Assembly: GCA_948099385.1 (NCBI GenBank)
Contig: CANUEZ040000151.1
Span: 4,100,001 to 4,164,000 of the forward strand
Reading direction: 5' to 3'
Origin: Fasciola hepatica
Lineage: Eukaryota; Platyhelminthes; Trematoda; Plagiorchiida; Fasciolidae
Length of the DNA: 64,000 nucleotides
Shown: positions 36,501-49,084 of the stretch, piece by piece
How the letters are laid out: the number at the start of each line of letters is the position of its first letter
How positions within the stretch are numbered: position 1 is the stretch's first letter
Program-made: the position numbers and the translations under genes
Notes under the pieces: model-generated
What the model was told of the DNA's origin: nothing
The model's input: the letters and a program-made list of their open reading frames with translations, nothing else
Database searches by the model: none

Positions 36501-39500
36501 GCCTCAGGTCGAGTAAGACTAGATAAGGCAATAGTTATATGACCCCATTGAACCTATCAGGTTGTCCTCCGGAGAATTACACGAAAACGATGGATCGCTT
36601 GAAGTCAGCCAGTTCACTCAGCATGGGATGATTTCAGCTTTATACTGGCGATTTCGGAGCTCATTTGAAAACCATTCGTTGTGTTGATATCGCAATCAGC
36701 GTTTGTGGATCTGGCGCAACACTGTGATTTACAGAGGAATTAATGCGTAAACTTGGACGGGAACAAGACTTGTAAGAACTGATCGCAAGAGTCTGGTACC
36801 TCTCAAACTCAAAATACTCCGATATATAGAAAAAATCAGATTGGAGAGTATACAATCAGTGTTGAAACGTTGGTTAGTATTGCCCATATATCCTATGTTG
36901 TTGCATATCCTCAAAAATGGTGTGAATTTCAATTTCTCCTTACGTGATCACTTAGGATGCCCAGAACAATATTACGCACTCCTCATGAATGTATCTTCAG
37001 TCAGTTCGGTCTCCGCAAATCCTTCGTATTTGTTGGAGGGGCCCCTATATTGTCAAATCGTTTCCAACTGGAAGTTCACCACGACCTTGAATAACTTGCG
37101 AGATGGAAAGTGGTGGAGCGGTAGATCAAACAGCAGGAGAGAATGCTAGTAAGACGGCTTTTATTACCGAGAGAATGAAAATGTGAATTTGTTGGATTAG
37201 GTTTTTTGATACATTCAACGCACTGCTTATAAATTGAAGCTCAGTAACACATGTGAAAAAAATAAAGAGATAGATTAGGTATGAATTTTGTCATCAATCA
37301 GTAGAATGTTTTCCTTTCAAAGCTTAAGATGAAGATAAAAAACAAGAAGTAATAAGTATAAGGTCACAAATCTTCCATCAGTCTTTGCGGAATCCTCACA
37401 AAGTCTTTTATACTGGCTGCGTATTCTGTGCGCGCAGACCAATACGGATTGACAGAAACCAAAAACGAATAAAAGCACTAGAAACCGTAGAAATCGCCCA
37501 CACTTCCACAAAACAAGTCAAACAGGGCACCAACATAGATCTTGTGAAATGTTTTTTATTTCTGCCTAATTGAATTTGCTAAACGAAGGTTTCTTAATTT
37601 CCTCGAATTTGTTTTGTTTTCGCACGGATTCCGTCAGTTACACGGTTTCTTGTCAGGAGGCCCGAAAATTAGGTTAGGCACTTCAAACGGTAACTTCAAA
37701 AGCGTGGGAAATCGAACACACTTCCTGACCAACGCTCGTCGTATAACGAATTACCCTAACTTTATTTTAGACGTTCTGGTAATTGAGTCATTTTTGTAAA
37801 AATAATTTTCTCCTTTAGACCCAGAAAAAGTATAGATTTTAACATATTCTGAATGAAGTCCCGGCTGGTTCCAAACACACCTTTTCATCCTTATTGGGTC
37901 ACGTAGTAAAACAGTTCTTTTCGAATAGATGCAATTGAACAAAACAAAGAATACTTGTCTCCACCAGACGACTATCTTGCGTACGATGAATTATCTTGAA
38001 GACGAGCAGACTGTAGTTTCATGACCCAAAAAATACTTGTCGGTTGTCAAAAGGAGCATGAAAAATCGCTCTGGGAGACGCAGACAAAAGTCATTGACTC
38101 TAACCGTTTTGTTTTTGAGCATTCCAGCTTTGAAAGAAGATCACGAACGGCAAGTACCAATTAGTACGTCATTTTTGCCTGAGCTGAAGTTTTAAATGAA
38201 TTCATTCAATCTCACCTTCACATGTGCATTCTGGTTGGGACCAGTAGATGAGAAATCTCACCAAAACTCATGCTCTCCTCACCTGCAACAGCACGTCTAA
38301 CGTTGGTGCCATAAGTGTTCAAAATGAACGAATCTACCAGGTGCAAGTGTTTTGGAAGGTCCCATATGAGATGAACATAATTTTTCAACAAAATACCAAT
38401 GCGTTCCATTTTAAAGAAGAGCCTAATGAAGTAGTCCTGTAGTTTGTGAATAATCCTACATAAGAAAACTGTTTTCTTTCAATATCTTATTGGTGTTGTT
38501 ACAATCTTCAATATCTATACCCGTTTCTTTCAGAAAATTATTGCTGTGTACTATAAAATCTCAAAGATAGCTGAACGGGAATTCATATCTAAAGACAGAT
38601 AGTGTAATAACGGAGAATCGTCAAGTATTGTCGGAATGCGAATGAAATTGTAATTTTTTGGATTATTCAATTTCTCGCGTAAGACTTTGCCCTATGACAG
38701 ACGTTTGTGTCAAGTCCATTAACCACTTAGCGTCCCATGATTACAGAGATGTTTCGGGTTCCATTAATTCTCCGTAAGGAGCGTTGCGTGACAAATTCAT
38801 GGAATATTTCATTCCGTTTATATGGTCAATCCACAAACATGCACGAGTATGGACAGTAGATGAAATCATTAGGGATAATAATAAATTGCAAGCAAAATTC
38901 TGCCACTTAGATTGATGCACTTATTTTTTTATTCGGTAAATAACGTGTACATTTGTCTCTGTCCTCAGTCAGTGAGTTCATCTTTAGGGCACAGAGCTTG
39001 CGAAGCGAGTCACGATATCAAGTGCCTACCTTGTTTTCTTTTACGGGTAGTATTTTCTCCTTCCGTATTCCTAAGTGGAGAAAGTGCATTAAATTATTTC
39101 TTCATTATTGAAATTGGGTTTCTCGTCCTGATCAAATAATAACGGTTATGGGGCAACTGTGGTAATAAAACCATCAATGAGCTCATGGATTTATACTACA
39201 AATGCACAATAAAATGAATGAGTATACCGACGGATAAATGATGATCATCATATGATATATAATCCGACTTACTACCCAGGAGAAAAGTAGTCTTTCAAGA
39301 AGGACTGCAAATCACAAAAACAGGAAACATTTGCTTTTCGAACCCGATGAATTCCGTGTTGTTCAGGGTTCTGCGAATAACTTTCCCCCTACAAATTTGA
39401 TCGTGATTTGATGCAGCCAGTATCAATCGGAGCAGAGGTTCACGACTGCTAATTCATTGGAACGATTTCCCCAATGAATTTCTTGTCACGGGTCATGATT

Positions 39501-41390
39501 TGTGAGTCTCTTAATCATAGTGAAGAAAGTAAGTCGATCGATATATTAAAGGACAATGAGTCTACAATTTTTTACTCCACTGCAACAAGTAACCACTTTT
39601 ACTGGGCGCATGATGCTGCCTGGTCGTTCGAAAAACGAATCAGCTCACATCGTTTCGTGTTTCTTCGCAAGGCCATGTAGACATTCATTGATAAGTCTAC
39701 AATTTGGATATATTTACTTCTGCCTGGGCTTTCTTTTCCCTAAAAAACTGCAAAAATATCATTATTTACGACGAAAGTGTTCTTCTTTCTCAAATCGTTT
39801 CTTGTTTTGATATAGTGTTTCACTAGATCAATGAGAACCACTTTTACTCATTCAAAAAAGACTTTTAAGTAACTTCTATCACAGAAACTCCTGCAAAATG
39901 CGTTTTCAAAATCTACGTTTCTCCTATCAACCAAGTAAATGAAGTTTTCCACCTTATTGGCTCATTATTCACCATCATCAGGAAAAAGAACTTTTCGCAG
40001 AGAATGCCCACACAAACGAACAGTTTCATTTTCTTTTGGGCCCAACAACAACAACCGTGAAACTGCCATTAAACCACCAGATAATATATAATTATCTACT
40101 TGTAGTGAGATTAAACATAATCGACACTTTAAAATGAACTGCTACCGACAACGTCAGAAGTCACTTATTAGTGAACACATCCATCTGTGGTAAATGGGAC
40201 CTTACTCGTTTTAAAGATTATTCATATTTGACGGCTTAATAGATTATATCTTTCAAGCTACAGGCAAATCAGCCACAGAGTAGTAAGAGTCACTGCATTT
40301 CAACTTCTTAGAAAACAATGCAGTGCTATCTGAAAAAGTATTAGATTATACGTAATTTTACATTTCAGCCCTTTTGATATGTTTTGATACAAAAAACCAA
40401 TGATTCATTACAAAGAAACCATTGGTTCCTTCAAAGTTCGACAGTTCCTATATTTCAAACGATTATAGTTGACCACTTCACCTGGCGTTCCGGAGAAAGC
40501 AAGCTACTCTGCCGGACACAAGAGCTACAATTCTATGACATTTTTACCGTGCCGAGTAGGATGACGCATGAATCCAGTGCTTGACTGAAGTGGTCTGAAG
40601 GTTTAGCTATTTATCGTACCACAGACACGAGACTTTCGACCGTTCCGAGGTCGGTGATATTTTCGGCATGGTACTACAAGTAGCTGATGTGAACCCTGCA
40701 GATTCCTCCAATCCAAGTCCCCATTTTCGGGGAATATCCCTGGTATTTGTTCGTATCGGATCAAAGTATTCATGGTAAATTTTCCTCATTTCTCTAATTA
40801 TAGGCAAGCAAAAATAAGGGGACTGATTTCGTAGCAGCGATTGCTAAGCAAAGTTTTCAAAGGGTTTGGGTTACTTTTTGGTTTTTATTCTAACCTCCTC
40901 TGGAAACAGTACCGAAATTGACTGAGTTGTACCAATTTCACCACGTTTGTGAAGAACTGTACAATGAAACTAATTCCCAGGGATCATTTTTTCCAGAAAG
41001 ATGGCAAAATATCACAGCCCATGACTACTTTCTTGTGATTACTATCATTTACCTGGAAAGAATGGTCAATATCGACGACCATACCACAAGTACAATAAAA
41101 ACCAGCACCATCATAATAACCAATAAATTCTGCCACTACTTCTACTATAAGCATAGGACAGTAGGCCAAATATTATATGAAGAAACAAGGTACCCCGAAG
41201 CTGAGCATAAGAAATACTCAATGAAACCCTCTGACTGAATAAGTGCAAGTATACTGTCAGCTGTAAATCTTTTATTGCCGAGGAACAGTTGAATTATGGT
41301 CTAATCTTTTGAGTGTTGCACAGATGCATGAGTTCCACTAAATAACTTTTTATGCAGAACTTTTTCTTTATTATTACACTGTTGTTTCTG
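33550..41390. other. Unassigned non-coding DNA
   Basis: About 7.8 kb in which no gene, RNA gene or repeat family was recognised. Frames of up to 106 codons (36841-37149 and 40918-41238) lack motifs. Highly diverged repeats could be hidden here. Confidence 0.4.
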
Positions 41391-41396
41391 CCGCTG

Positions 41397-41516
41397 CTAG
41401 TACTACTGCTACCACTAATACTACTACTACTACTACTACTACCACTACTTCCAGTGTTACTACTACTACTACCACTACTACTACTAGAGCCATTATTGCT
41501 ACAACTACTGCCGCTG
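41397..41516. repeat. Imperfect CTA/ACT trinucleotide repeat
   Basis: Runs of TAC/CTA with ACC and GCC substitutions, most regular at 41430-41487 and fading towards 41516. Confidence 0.9.
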
Positions 41517-41519
41517 TAA

Positions 41520-42115
41520 TCCAGAAGACGTCTAGTATACGAGGTGGCGGGTTAGATATATGGCTTTGGGAACACAGTCACACGATGAGACGACAACTGA
41601 ACTGCTCGTCCACATCAGCTGCATGCATCATCAATTGTGATGCGCAGGAAAATGTTTTCAGTGTATAGTTTGAGCTTCCTGACTATATTAGGGTTCGACA
41701 GAGCATCGGGTAGTGATACTAAATAGTTGAAAGTTTTCCCTCGTTTATTTTGATTCGTGGCTGCTCTATGGGTAATTGAGTGCGAGTGACTTTGGTTTTC
41801 TCCGAGCAAAATAAGCTTAGAATTATACAAGGTGGGAAATGTAATTAACCTGATAAACAGAACCACTCTTATTATCCTAGGTGACCGATTTGTACTGACG
41901 AAATCACTTCTTTGGCCAGCTGGGTCAAGCCAGTTCGTTGAACTGGTTCAAATGTTAATAGTCACGTGGCCAAGCTGATTTCAAGCCCACATATAGGCTT
42001 AGATCCCTATCACTATCATAATCACACTTCACGGCCAATATTTGACGAGAAAGGTTCTTCAGCTATTAGCTGTCTGTGCAGAGAAATTGACTAATACCAG
42101 TATCTGTTCTTCCTC
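41520..42115. other. Unassigned DNA between two trinucleotide repeats
   Basis: No gene or repeat family recognised. Confidence 0.35.
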
Positions 42116-42120
42116 GTCTT

Positions 42121-42161
42121 CTTCTACTACTACTACTACTACCACCACCAATAATAATAAG
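42121..42161. repeat. CTA/ACC/AAT compound trinucleotide repeat
   Basis: A compound tract of CTA, then ACC, then AAT units. The minus strand reads as a run of Leu, Val and Glu codons, a low-complexity artefact. Confidence 0.9.
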
Positions 42162-42318
42162 ACTACCAGTACTTGCATTAAATAAACTAATACCTCTACT
42201 GCGTAGACCAATATTATGATTATGCTTACTACTAAGAGCACCGCTGTTAGTAGTATTTTCAGCAACTTTTTCTTTTATTTGACGCGCACTATTTCGTGGG
42301 AACTCTTTACGTTGCTTG

Positions 42319-42422
<104 letters not shown>

Positions 42423-42979
42423 CAGTGTGAAATATTTTCTTCATTTTTCTCATTTTCACAAAAGCAGAATCAGATATTCAGATAAACCTGTAAGCTCAAA
42501 CACACACGAACCATATGATATCCATTTGAGAGGTTACGAATACTGGAGGGCCTAGAATTAATACCAGTGTGGGGTAGTTGCGCCCTTTAAGGGGTACAAC
42601 GCATTTTTTAACAGCTTAGGTTTCATCTGGTTCTAGGTTTTATCTTTCATTCCCGAGATACTTGAGCAAGACATTCACTACACATCCGTGAACTAAAATG
42701 TTCTCATTTACTGGTGGTTCAGTGTTTACCGTTCGATGGTTCTTTAGATTCACTGCCGAGGAAACTAAATTCCGTCACTTTTATCAAACGTATTGTTGAA
42801 GTACATTATTACAGAGACATATCACTGAAAAAAAGAGTAGGTTGAACTTTACTGGTGTGAATTTTTGTCTTTCACGGAAAGAATACTGATATTTGTGCAA
42901 CACTGTTGTACAATTCCTTACTTGATAAGAATGACTTCAAGATTTGGAACTAAATTCACAGAGATATTCTTTGAGGAGT

Positions 42980-44000
42980 CATTGAAATTTAATCTGGGAA
43001 AATAGAATGTTTAAGGTGAAACTATGCAACTAACGAACATCGAAGCAACTGTTGGACAGAAGACATAGGCCGCAGACTGGAAGTTGGAGATGGATCAGGC
43101 ACAAGATGATTCTTTGCTGAACCCAATTCATAAGAGAAAAAGAAAGAAGGGAACCCTATCCAAAATGTGATTGTTGCTTTGGAAGTGGCGATCTTTTCAA
43201 GCACCCTGAAACATAAGAACCTGAGATTGGATAAAGAAACGTCTTGCGTGGAACAGGCAAAAGATTTCTCCCGAAAAAGTGGACTGATTTCAGAAAAAAG
43301 TGAGAAACATTATAAGTTTGAAGAAAACTGTTCAGAGGTACTTCAGAGAAAGAGAGAGGGAACAAAAAGTAACTGAAAATGGGGTTGAGGTGAGAAGGTC
43401 AGAAATCAATGTAACAGGTTCTAATTGCAACAAACGTACCTAGTCGGAAGAATACGACGTACCAGGAATGCACAGAGTGGGGTATTTGTGAGATGTATTT
43501 CCCGGAGAAGGCCTGAGAGGAACGGTACTGAGAACTATTTGTGCCGTGGGAAACATGAGTAAAAATACTAACCTGGTATCAATCAGCCCCCATTTTAGCT
43601 AAATAGGTCACAGAACTGTTTGAATGAACAAATATTTTTATCTGCAAAAGCACGGATGAAATTGTGGGTGCTAGGTAAAAGACCAATGAGAAGAAGGAGG
43701 AAGGGAACGGGCTAAAAGAGAATTTGTTCCAGCTCCAATCATGGTAGACACTCGCACAAAAATTGAGCCTCCCCTGAGGAAGTCCAGGATCAATGAAGTA
43801 GACACGAAAGTGAATCCATATCCGGGAGGTTTCACTAGAAGCCCGTCTTGGAGAACTCGATCAGAGGTCTCGGATAAGACCAGAGATGAAATTCACCATA
43901 GGACTTGATTTGTAAATGTCAGACGAGCCGCATTTTCGGAAATAGGTCACCAATAGATCAGGGCTGGTGATGTTGACATTCACGGTTGCTTGGTAGAGCA
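42980..44000 (-). mobile_element. LINE fragment (copy 5), endonuclease region
   Basis: Between 43893 and 43680 the minus strand reads ISSLVLSETSDRV, then LLVKPPGYG, then RGGSIFVRVS in one frame. This is the order and spacing of the LINE apurinic-type endonuclease signature (I..L.ET......LPGY.....RGGGVAIFVR). Downstream frames (43365-43022) look protein-like but hold no motif I can name; they would be the endonuclease C-terminus or linker. No reverse transcriptase palm was found. The endonuclease wording differs from that of copy 1, so a different subfamily is possible. Confidence 0.55.
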
Positions 44001-44309
44001 TTGCATTCCAAAAGTGGACTTAACTAATCTCTGGTTGTAGATTCCGTGGTTTTCAACTTATTTGACATGAGAGTATGGCGGGCTTGATAAAGATGGAGGA
44101 CAAAAATGAAGCATTTTAACAAATGTTAGACCATAGAAACATGGCACAATGTACACGAAACAAGGTGCCTCAAAGTTCGTCCACAATTTTCAGCAGACTC
44201 ATATCAAACAGGTCACATGCATTAGCTCCTCGAGTTTGGTTCAATGCAGATTTTGGTCAGGTAGTCGAACACCTTTCAAAAGGGGTCCTAATAGCTCCAA
44301 AGCTGGCAG

Positions 44310-44935
44310 CTAAGTTGCTGTGAATGAGCTAAAAATGACGTTTTGGATTGTATGATTTTTTTCTACGGGTCTCCGGACGTTCTCAAGGAACGCTGAGAGG
44401 ACGATCCACGGTAAGCATTTGCGGGTGCTTACTTTCACTAATTTGCCAAAATAATAAATCTCGATGCACGACGCATTGAGCAGGATATAGTAGAATACGC
44501 GAAAAGTACGAGTAGCCACAAAGGAATTTGGATGGTGTCTGCTACGGTTGGTAGAACCGTCTCTTTTTGGAACAGGTGAAAGCTTGAACAGAATTTTGAC
44601 GGCGAGAAAAATTGCCAGAATAGAATAGGTAGGAGCAATATTAAAGTGAAGGCCGATTGAGATACACAGTTTTTTCAGTTCAATTGACGCATTTCGTCAT
44701 AACTTGAAGCCTCCCATGTGTTTGAGAAAACATTGCCCTGGGAAAGTTCTTGTTATTGGCCGACGAAAACGGGCCCCACGACAGGCTGTGAAGCCTGGAG
44801 TTAGGAAATGTGATGGGATGGATAACTTGCAGACTTTGTGCGCTACAAACGCTTTTATGTGTCTTTTGGGTTCCGATTTGATGAGTGGAAAAGCAAATAT
44901 GCAGAGATTACGAAAATCTGGTTTCACAAGTTAGT
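44310..44935 (-). other. Possible 5' part of LINE copy 5, unrecognised
   Basis: Minus-strand frames at 44927-44697, 44638-44438 and 44519-44310 lie just upstream of the endonuclease fragment in its orientation. They contain no named motif. A plus-strand frame at 44704-44934 overlaps the first, so which strand, if any, was coding is unclear. Confidence 0.2.
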
Positions 44936-44939
44936 AAAT

Positions 44940-47900
44940 TACCGCTTTACAGATGAGCAAAAGACTGCGATGTTCACTTTACGATGAGGAATCTTAGACC
45001 ATTTCGGATACTGGTTAACTCATAGATAAGCCTTTCGTTCGGTAGTTAAATTACATGTTTATCATGATAAATGACAAAAGCTAATTAATTTATTTGGCCG
45101 ACCTTGGCCAAGGTCCCGTGGCTGATCATCTTTCTTTTATGTGATGTAAGCTCTGTTACCGACTTGTAAATATAACGTGTAACGGCAGCGAAAAGAGAAA
45201 CTGTAGCCTAGGAAAAAACAAATATTCGCAGTTTTCAGGTAATTATGAATAAGAACACTTATATTTAGCACGAATTATTATTGTTCCCAAGTAACCTACT
45301 GAAATTCATACTTGAGTGACCTGGTAGGCTTCAGTCTTGGAATCTGCTTTTCTTGGACAGAATTTTAGGAAAACTTAGGTCTTTTTGTTCCGTATAAAGT
45401 TGAAATAATGAAGTGTTTATATGCCTTCTACGTTTATCCACAAGTAAAAAAGAAGTCCTGGAAATGTCTAATTCCAGTAGATCACGTGTATTCTGCAGGT
45501 CAGGTTTGAATAATGACACCATAACCAGGACATCTGTCTTTAAGTGCTAGACCGAACAATCTGGACTTTTCCAGATCAAAGGATAGTCGGCGTACTTCCC
45601 TCGTTACTGTGTTCGACACTGGTGCAAAACGAGCACATAAGTCCACGCGCGTGCACGCATAGCCACTCCCGTACCCTCTCCCGTAACCACGTTGTTGTCA
45701 TCAACTGTTCTCTCTATTCTCATAAAGCCGTGAAACAGATACATTGCAAACTGAGCCAAAGAGAAAACGCGCTTAGATTTATGGTATGTATTTCATTTTG
45801 CATGTGACATTATTCAAAATTTAGTCGCGTGCTTCGGAAGCTTTGACCGCATAAAATAAGTAGCAATGAACTGAAAGAATTTCTCGAAAACAGAATCTTT
45901 AAATCCTTATTTTCGAAATTCATACGCTCTAAGCATGATACGACGGTTTTACGGAAAACAGGTTTTTGAATGTGTCCAATACCTGTCATTTTGTGCTCAG
46001 GTTTCGTTCAATAAAAAATAAAAAATTCTGATATTCAACTAAATTATTTTATTTGATAACTGATGTACCTTACATACTACGTTTGCTTACATCATCTGAG
46101 GGAAGTCGACTTTTGCTATATGAAGTGTCAGTTGTATTTTTGTACAGTTAGCCTATTATCGAACTTCACCCCAGGATCGCAGCGCGGATCAGCCCTCACC
46201 GCGTACTACTTCGACGGTAAAGGACGAGGGAGAAAATTGGGCTGCAAATCGTTAACATGTAGCCTCTCACTATTTTTCAATTAGATATGTTATGCACATT
46301 TATCGGTCTCGAAACGGAGTGTGGTCTCTAGGGGAATATAGTGCAGCCTCAGCAATCCACTCGTCTAGTTACATTGGCTTTCACGGCAGAAGTCATACTT
46401 TCCGAATGGATTAACCCAATCTATGAATTAAGCTTTTTAGACCGACGCCTTTCTGCCATTTTGACTGATTGCGGACTACGGAAATCGGTGGATTTATTAC
46501 CAAACCTTTCCGAGGAAAGGATAAAACCAGATGTCCTTATAATCAATACACTGAACCCTAACCGCACTAGTGTGAAACCCATTTTCAATTCGGTTTATAT
46601 TAAAATGGCAAGATATTTTCGTTGGTTTTCAAGTTGTCCAGTAGAACCTACCCCTTCCTAAGAGAATCTTATCACCTTATAAAAAAATACCGAGTGGATA
46701 ATTGATCGACTTCATCGTTTATGGAACATTCCTATGAGGAATTCGTGATCTGAGCGCACTTTGAAATATCACTCGGCAAGCCAGGCAGGAAAAATAACAC
46801 GGTTTTTGCTTCCAAGAATCAAGGAGCACGAACCGGCTTGAACAAGAACTAGAAAAACCGTGACTAGGACAATCGTAGGGCACCTTGCTGACACAGGGCA
46901 CTAGGTGGACAAAGAAGCTTTCATGATGATTTCTAAAGTACTCGTGAATTCGTCGACGGCATTTCGTCAGATCCATTTGGGAAAGGCGGAGGCCGTGGTG
47001 ATTACGCTGTTAAATCCGTGGCTCTGTTCACAGAAGAGACTTGTCAAATCACTTCAACTACCCCGGCCGGGATCGGAAAAAGGGAGATGAAATCAAGGTG
47101 ACATCGACTGTGGCCCTTTAGTTGTGACAGAAAGCAGCTAACCCACTCCAGATGTACTTCCTACCCCGAATTTTCCCAACCACATCTACAGCATTGATTA
47201 ACCATCCCTAATTTGTTGCCGAAAACACTTTCCCGAAAACATGCGTTCCTATCACGAATGTCTAACTGCATTAGCCATAGGATGGAGCTACCGAAAACGA
47301 GCTTGTTCGCTATCGCGTGTTTTTCTATAAAAAGTGTCTTCTCAGTTTAAGAATTTTCAGACTCCAACTGGTCTCAGCTGCAGCCCGGCATCCACTCCAC
47401 ATGCATGGTATTGGTCTCTTGACTTTTAGACTGCACAGACTGACTGTCAACGGTCTACCTCATATCAACACAACAGATTTAGCACCCATTTTTCATTTTG
47501 GGATGGACGTTTACAACATACCATCCTATGGCGAACGTCTTCTCAGGATGGAAAAGAAAAACTGGAAAAACCTAAAGAGATGGATCACTTGAATGGTTTG
47601 CGTAGTGTAACTCTAGACTAGCATGAAACAAAACTGTGCACACATGTGGCGTAGTTTATCGTGAACTTCAGTGTTTAGTGAGAACCCAACTACAGCGGAA
47701 ATTAATTAGTGTACCGTCCGCTTGCACGGTTCGCGTGAAAAAGAGATCCGCTAAAGGCACACCTAGACGAATAGAGTACTTCATCCAAATGTAAAATGTG
47801 CGCCTACTTCCCCATTGTTGCTATCATAACTACTCAAAGGACGTCACCGGTTCTGACATGTTACAAGTTCTGTTCGCATTTTTTGCACAGAGGCAGCCAG

Positions 47901-49045
47901 CGTTCTGTCTAAAAATTGTCTATTCAGCGGACTGTGTCACAGATATAACTTATTTGTCACTGCTGTGCATTGCAGAACAAACCCTCTATTGTGAAACAAA
48001 AAGTGTGACCAGAACGCATTATTTTATCTAGGTATCGTATTTTTCGGGTGTCTGCACTAGTCCCGTGTCAAGTGAGCTGACTGAAATCGTCACAGCTATG
48101 CACACGTTACGAGCGCTGAATTCGTCTCACAAAACAAAGGAATTCGTGTCATCCGTAAGCGTACGCGGGCAGAAACCCACACGAAACCTAAGGGTAACTG
48201 TTTTTGTCCGTTTAACTGGAGGAACCATACGGTCTTCGAGGACAAAACGTGACTAACGGCACCTCCATTTGTCTGGCACCATGACGCTAACCGGATTTAC
48301 TCCTAATTGGAGACTGAAAAGGGACAAACGTGATCGACATTCGGTAAACCACTTTTCTCGGACCCAAGAGACCCCATTCGACAGAGTGATATTTGTCTGA
48401 CTGTGGTTAAACACGTTCGTTTTTCGTCTTTTCCTTGTTTCAGCAGTTAGTTTTTCCCCTAGCCCAGTGGATAAAAGAAATGAGTCAACCGTGACAGTGT
48501 ACACATACGTATCTGTGACTCAGCACAGCTTGTGTGTTTGTGTGTGTAGTACGTCACAAGGCGTCATATTTCTGAACTGGACGGTTGACCAAGTATTCTG
48601 TCACCCGCGAAGATGCTTGTATTAAGTATGGACTGACAGTATAAAAGCCTGTCTAGACTACTAAACCCTCTTGACCTGGGCATGAAATCAGGAAAACGTG
48701 CATTTAGAAGAAGAGCAAGAGAATAAGAGATTTCCCTTGAAGTTCATGAACCATCGATTTCACTCAAATATTGGTGCATTTTATGGTTTGATTACGGGGT
48801 GGAGGATGTGTGTCTTGGGTCTTGGTGAAAGTTGTCGAGCCGAGATCAGCGCAGTGACAGTCTGCATCGGACTATGTCACTTGAGTTCATTACAGAATGC
48901 AGGAAATCAACTTCGATGTGAAATTTTTCATCCACAATTGTCGCATATTTGTCTAACTATTTATGCAGTCATGAAAAGGGTGATGAGCTTCGTAATAATC
49001 ATGATGGCCTTAATGCGAATAGACAGACGTCATGTGGATTCATAC
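44940..49045. other. Unassigned non-coding DNA
   Basis: No gene supported. The frame at 46341-46661 (106 codons) lacks motifs. The 156-codon frame beginning at 48698 runs into the CA repeat at 49050 and is not convincing. Confidence 0.4.
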
Positions 49046-49049
49046 GAAC

Positions 49050-49080
49050 ACACTCGCGCGCGCACACACACTTACACACA
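49050..49080. repeat. CG/CA dinucleotide tract
   Basis: CGCGCGCG followed by CACACACACTTACACACA, a small purine-pyrimidine alternating tract. Confidence 0.85.
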
Positions 49081-49084
49081 TGGA

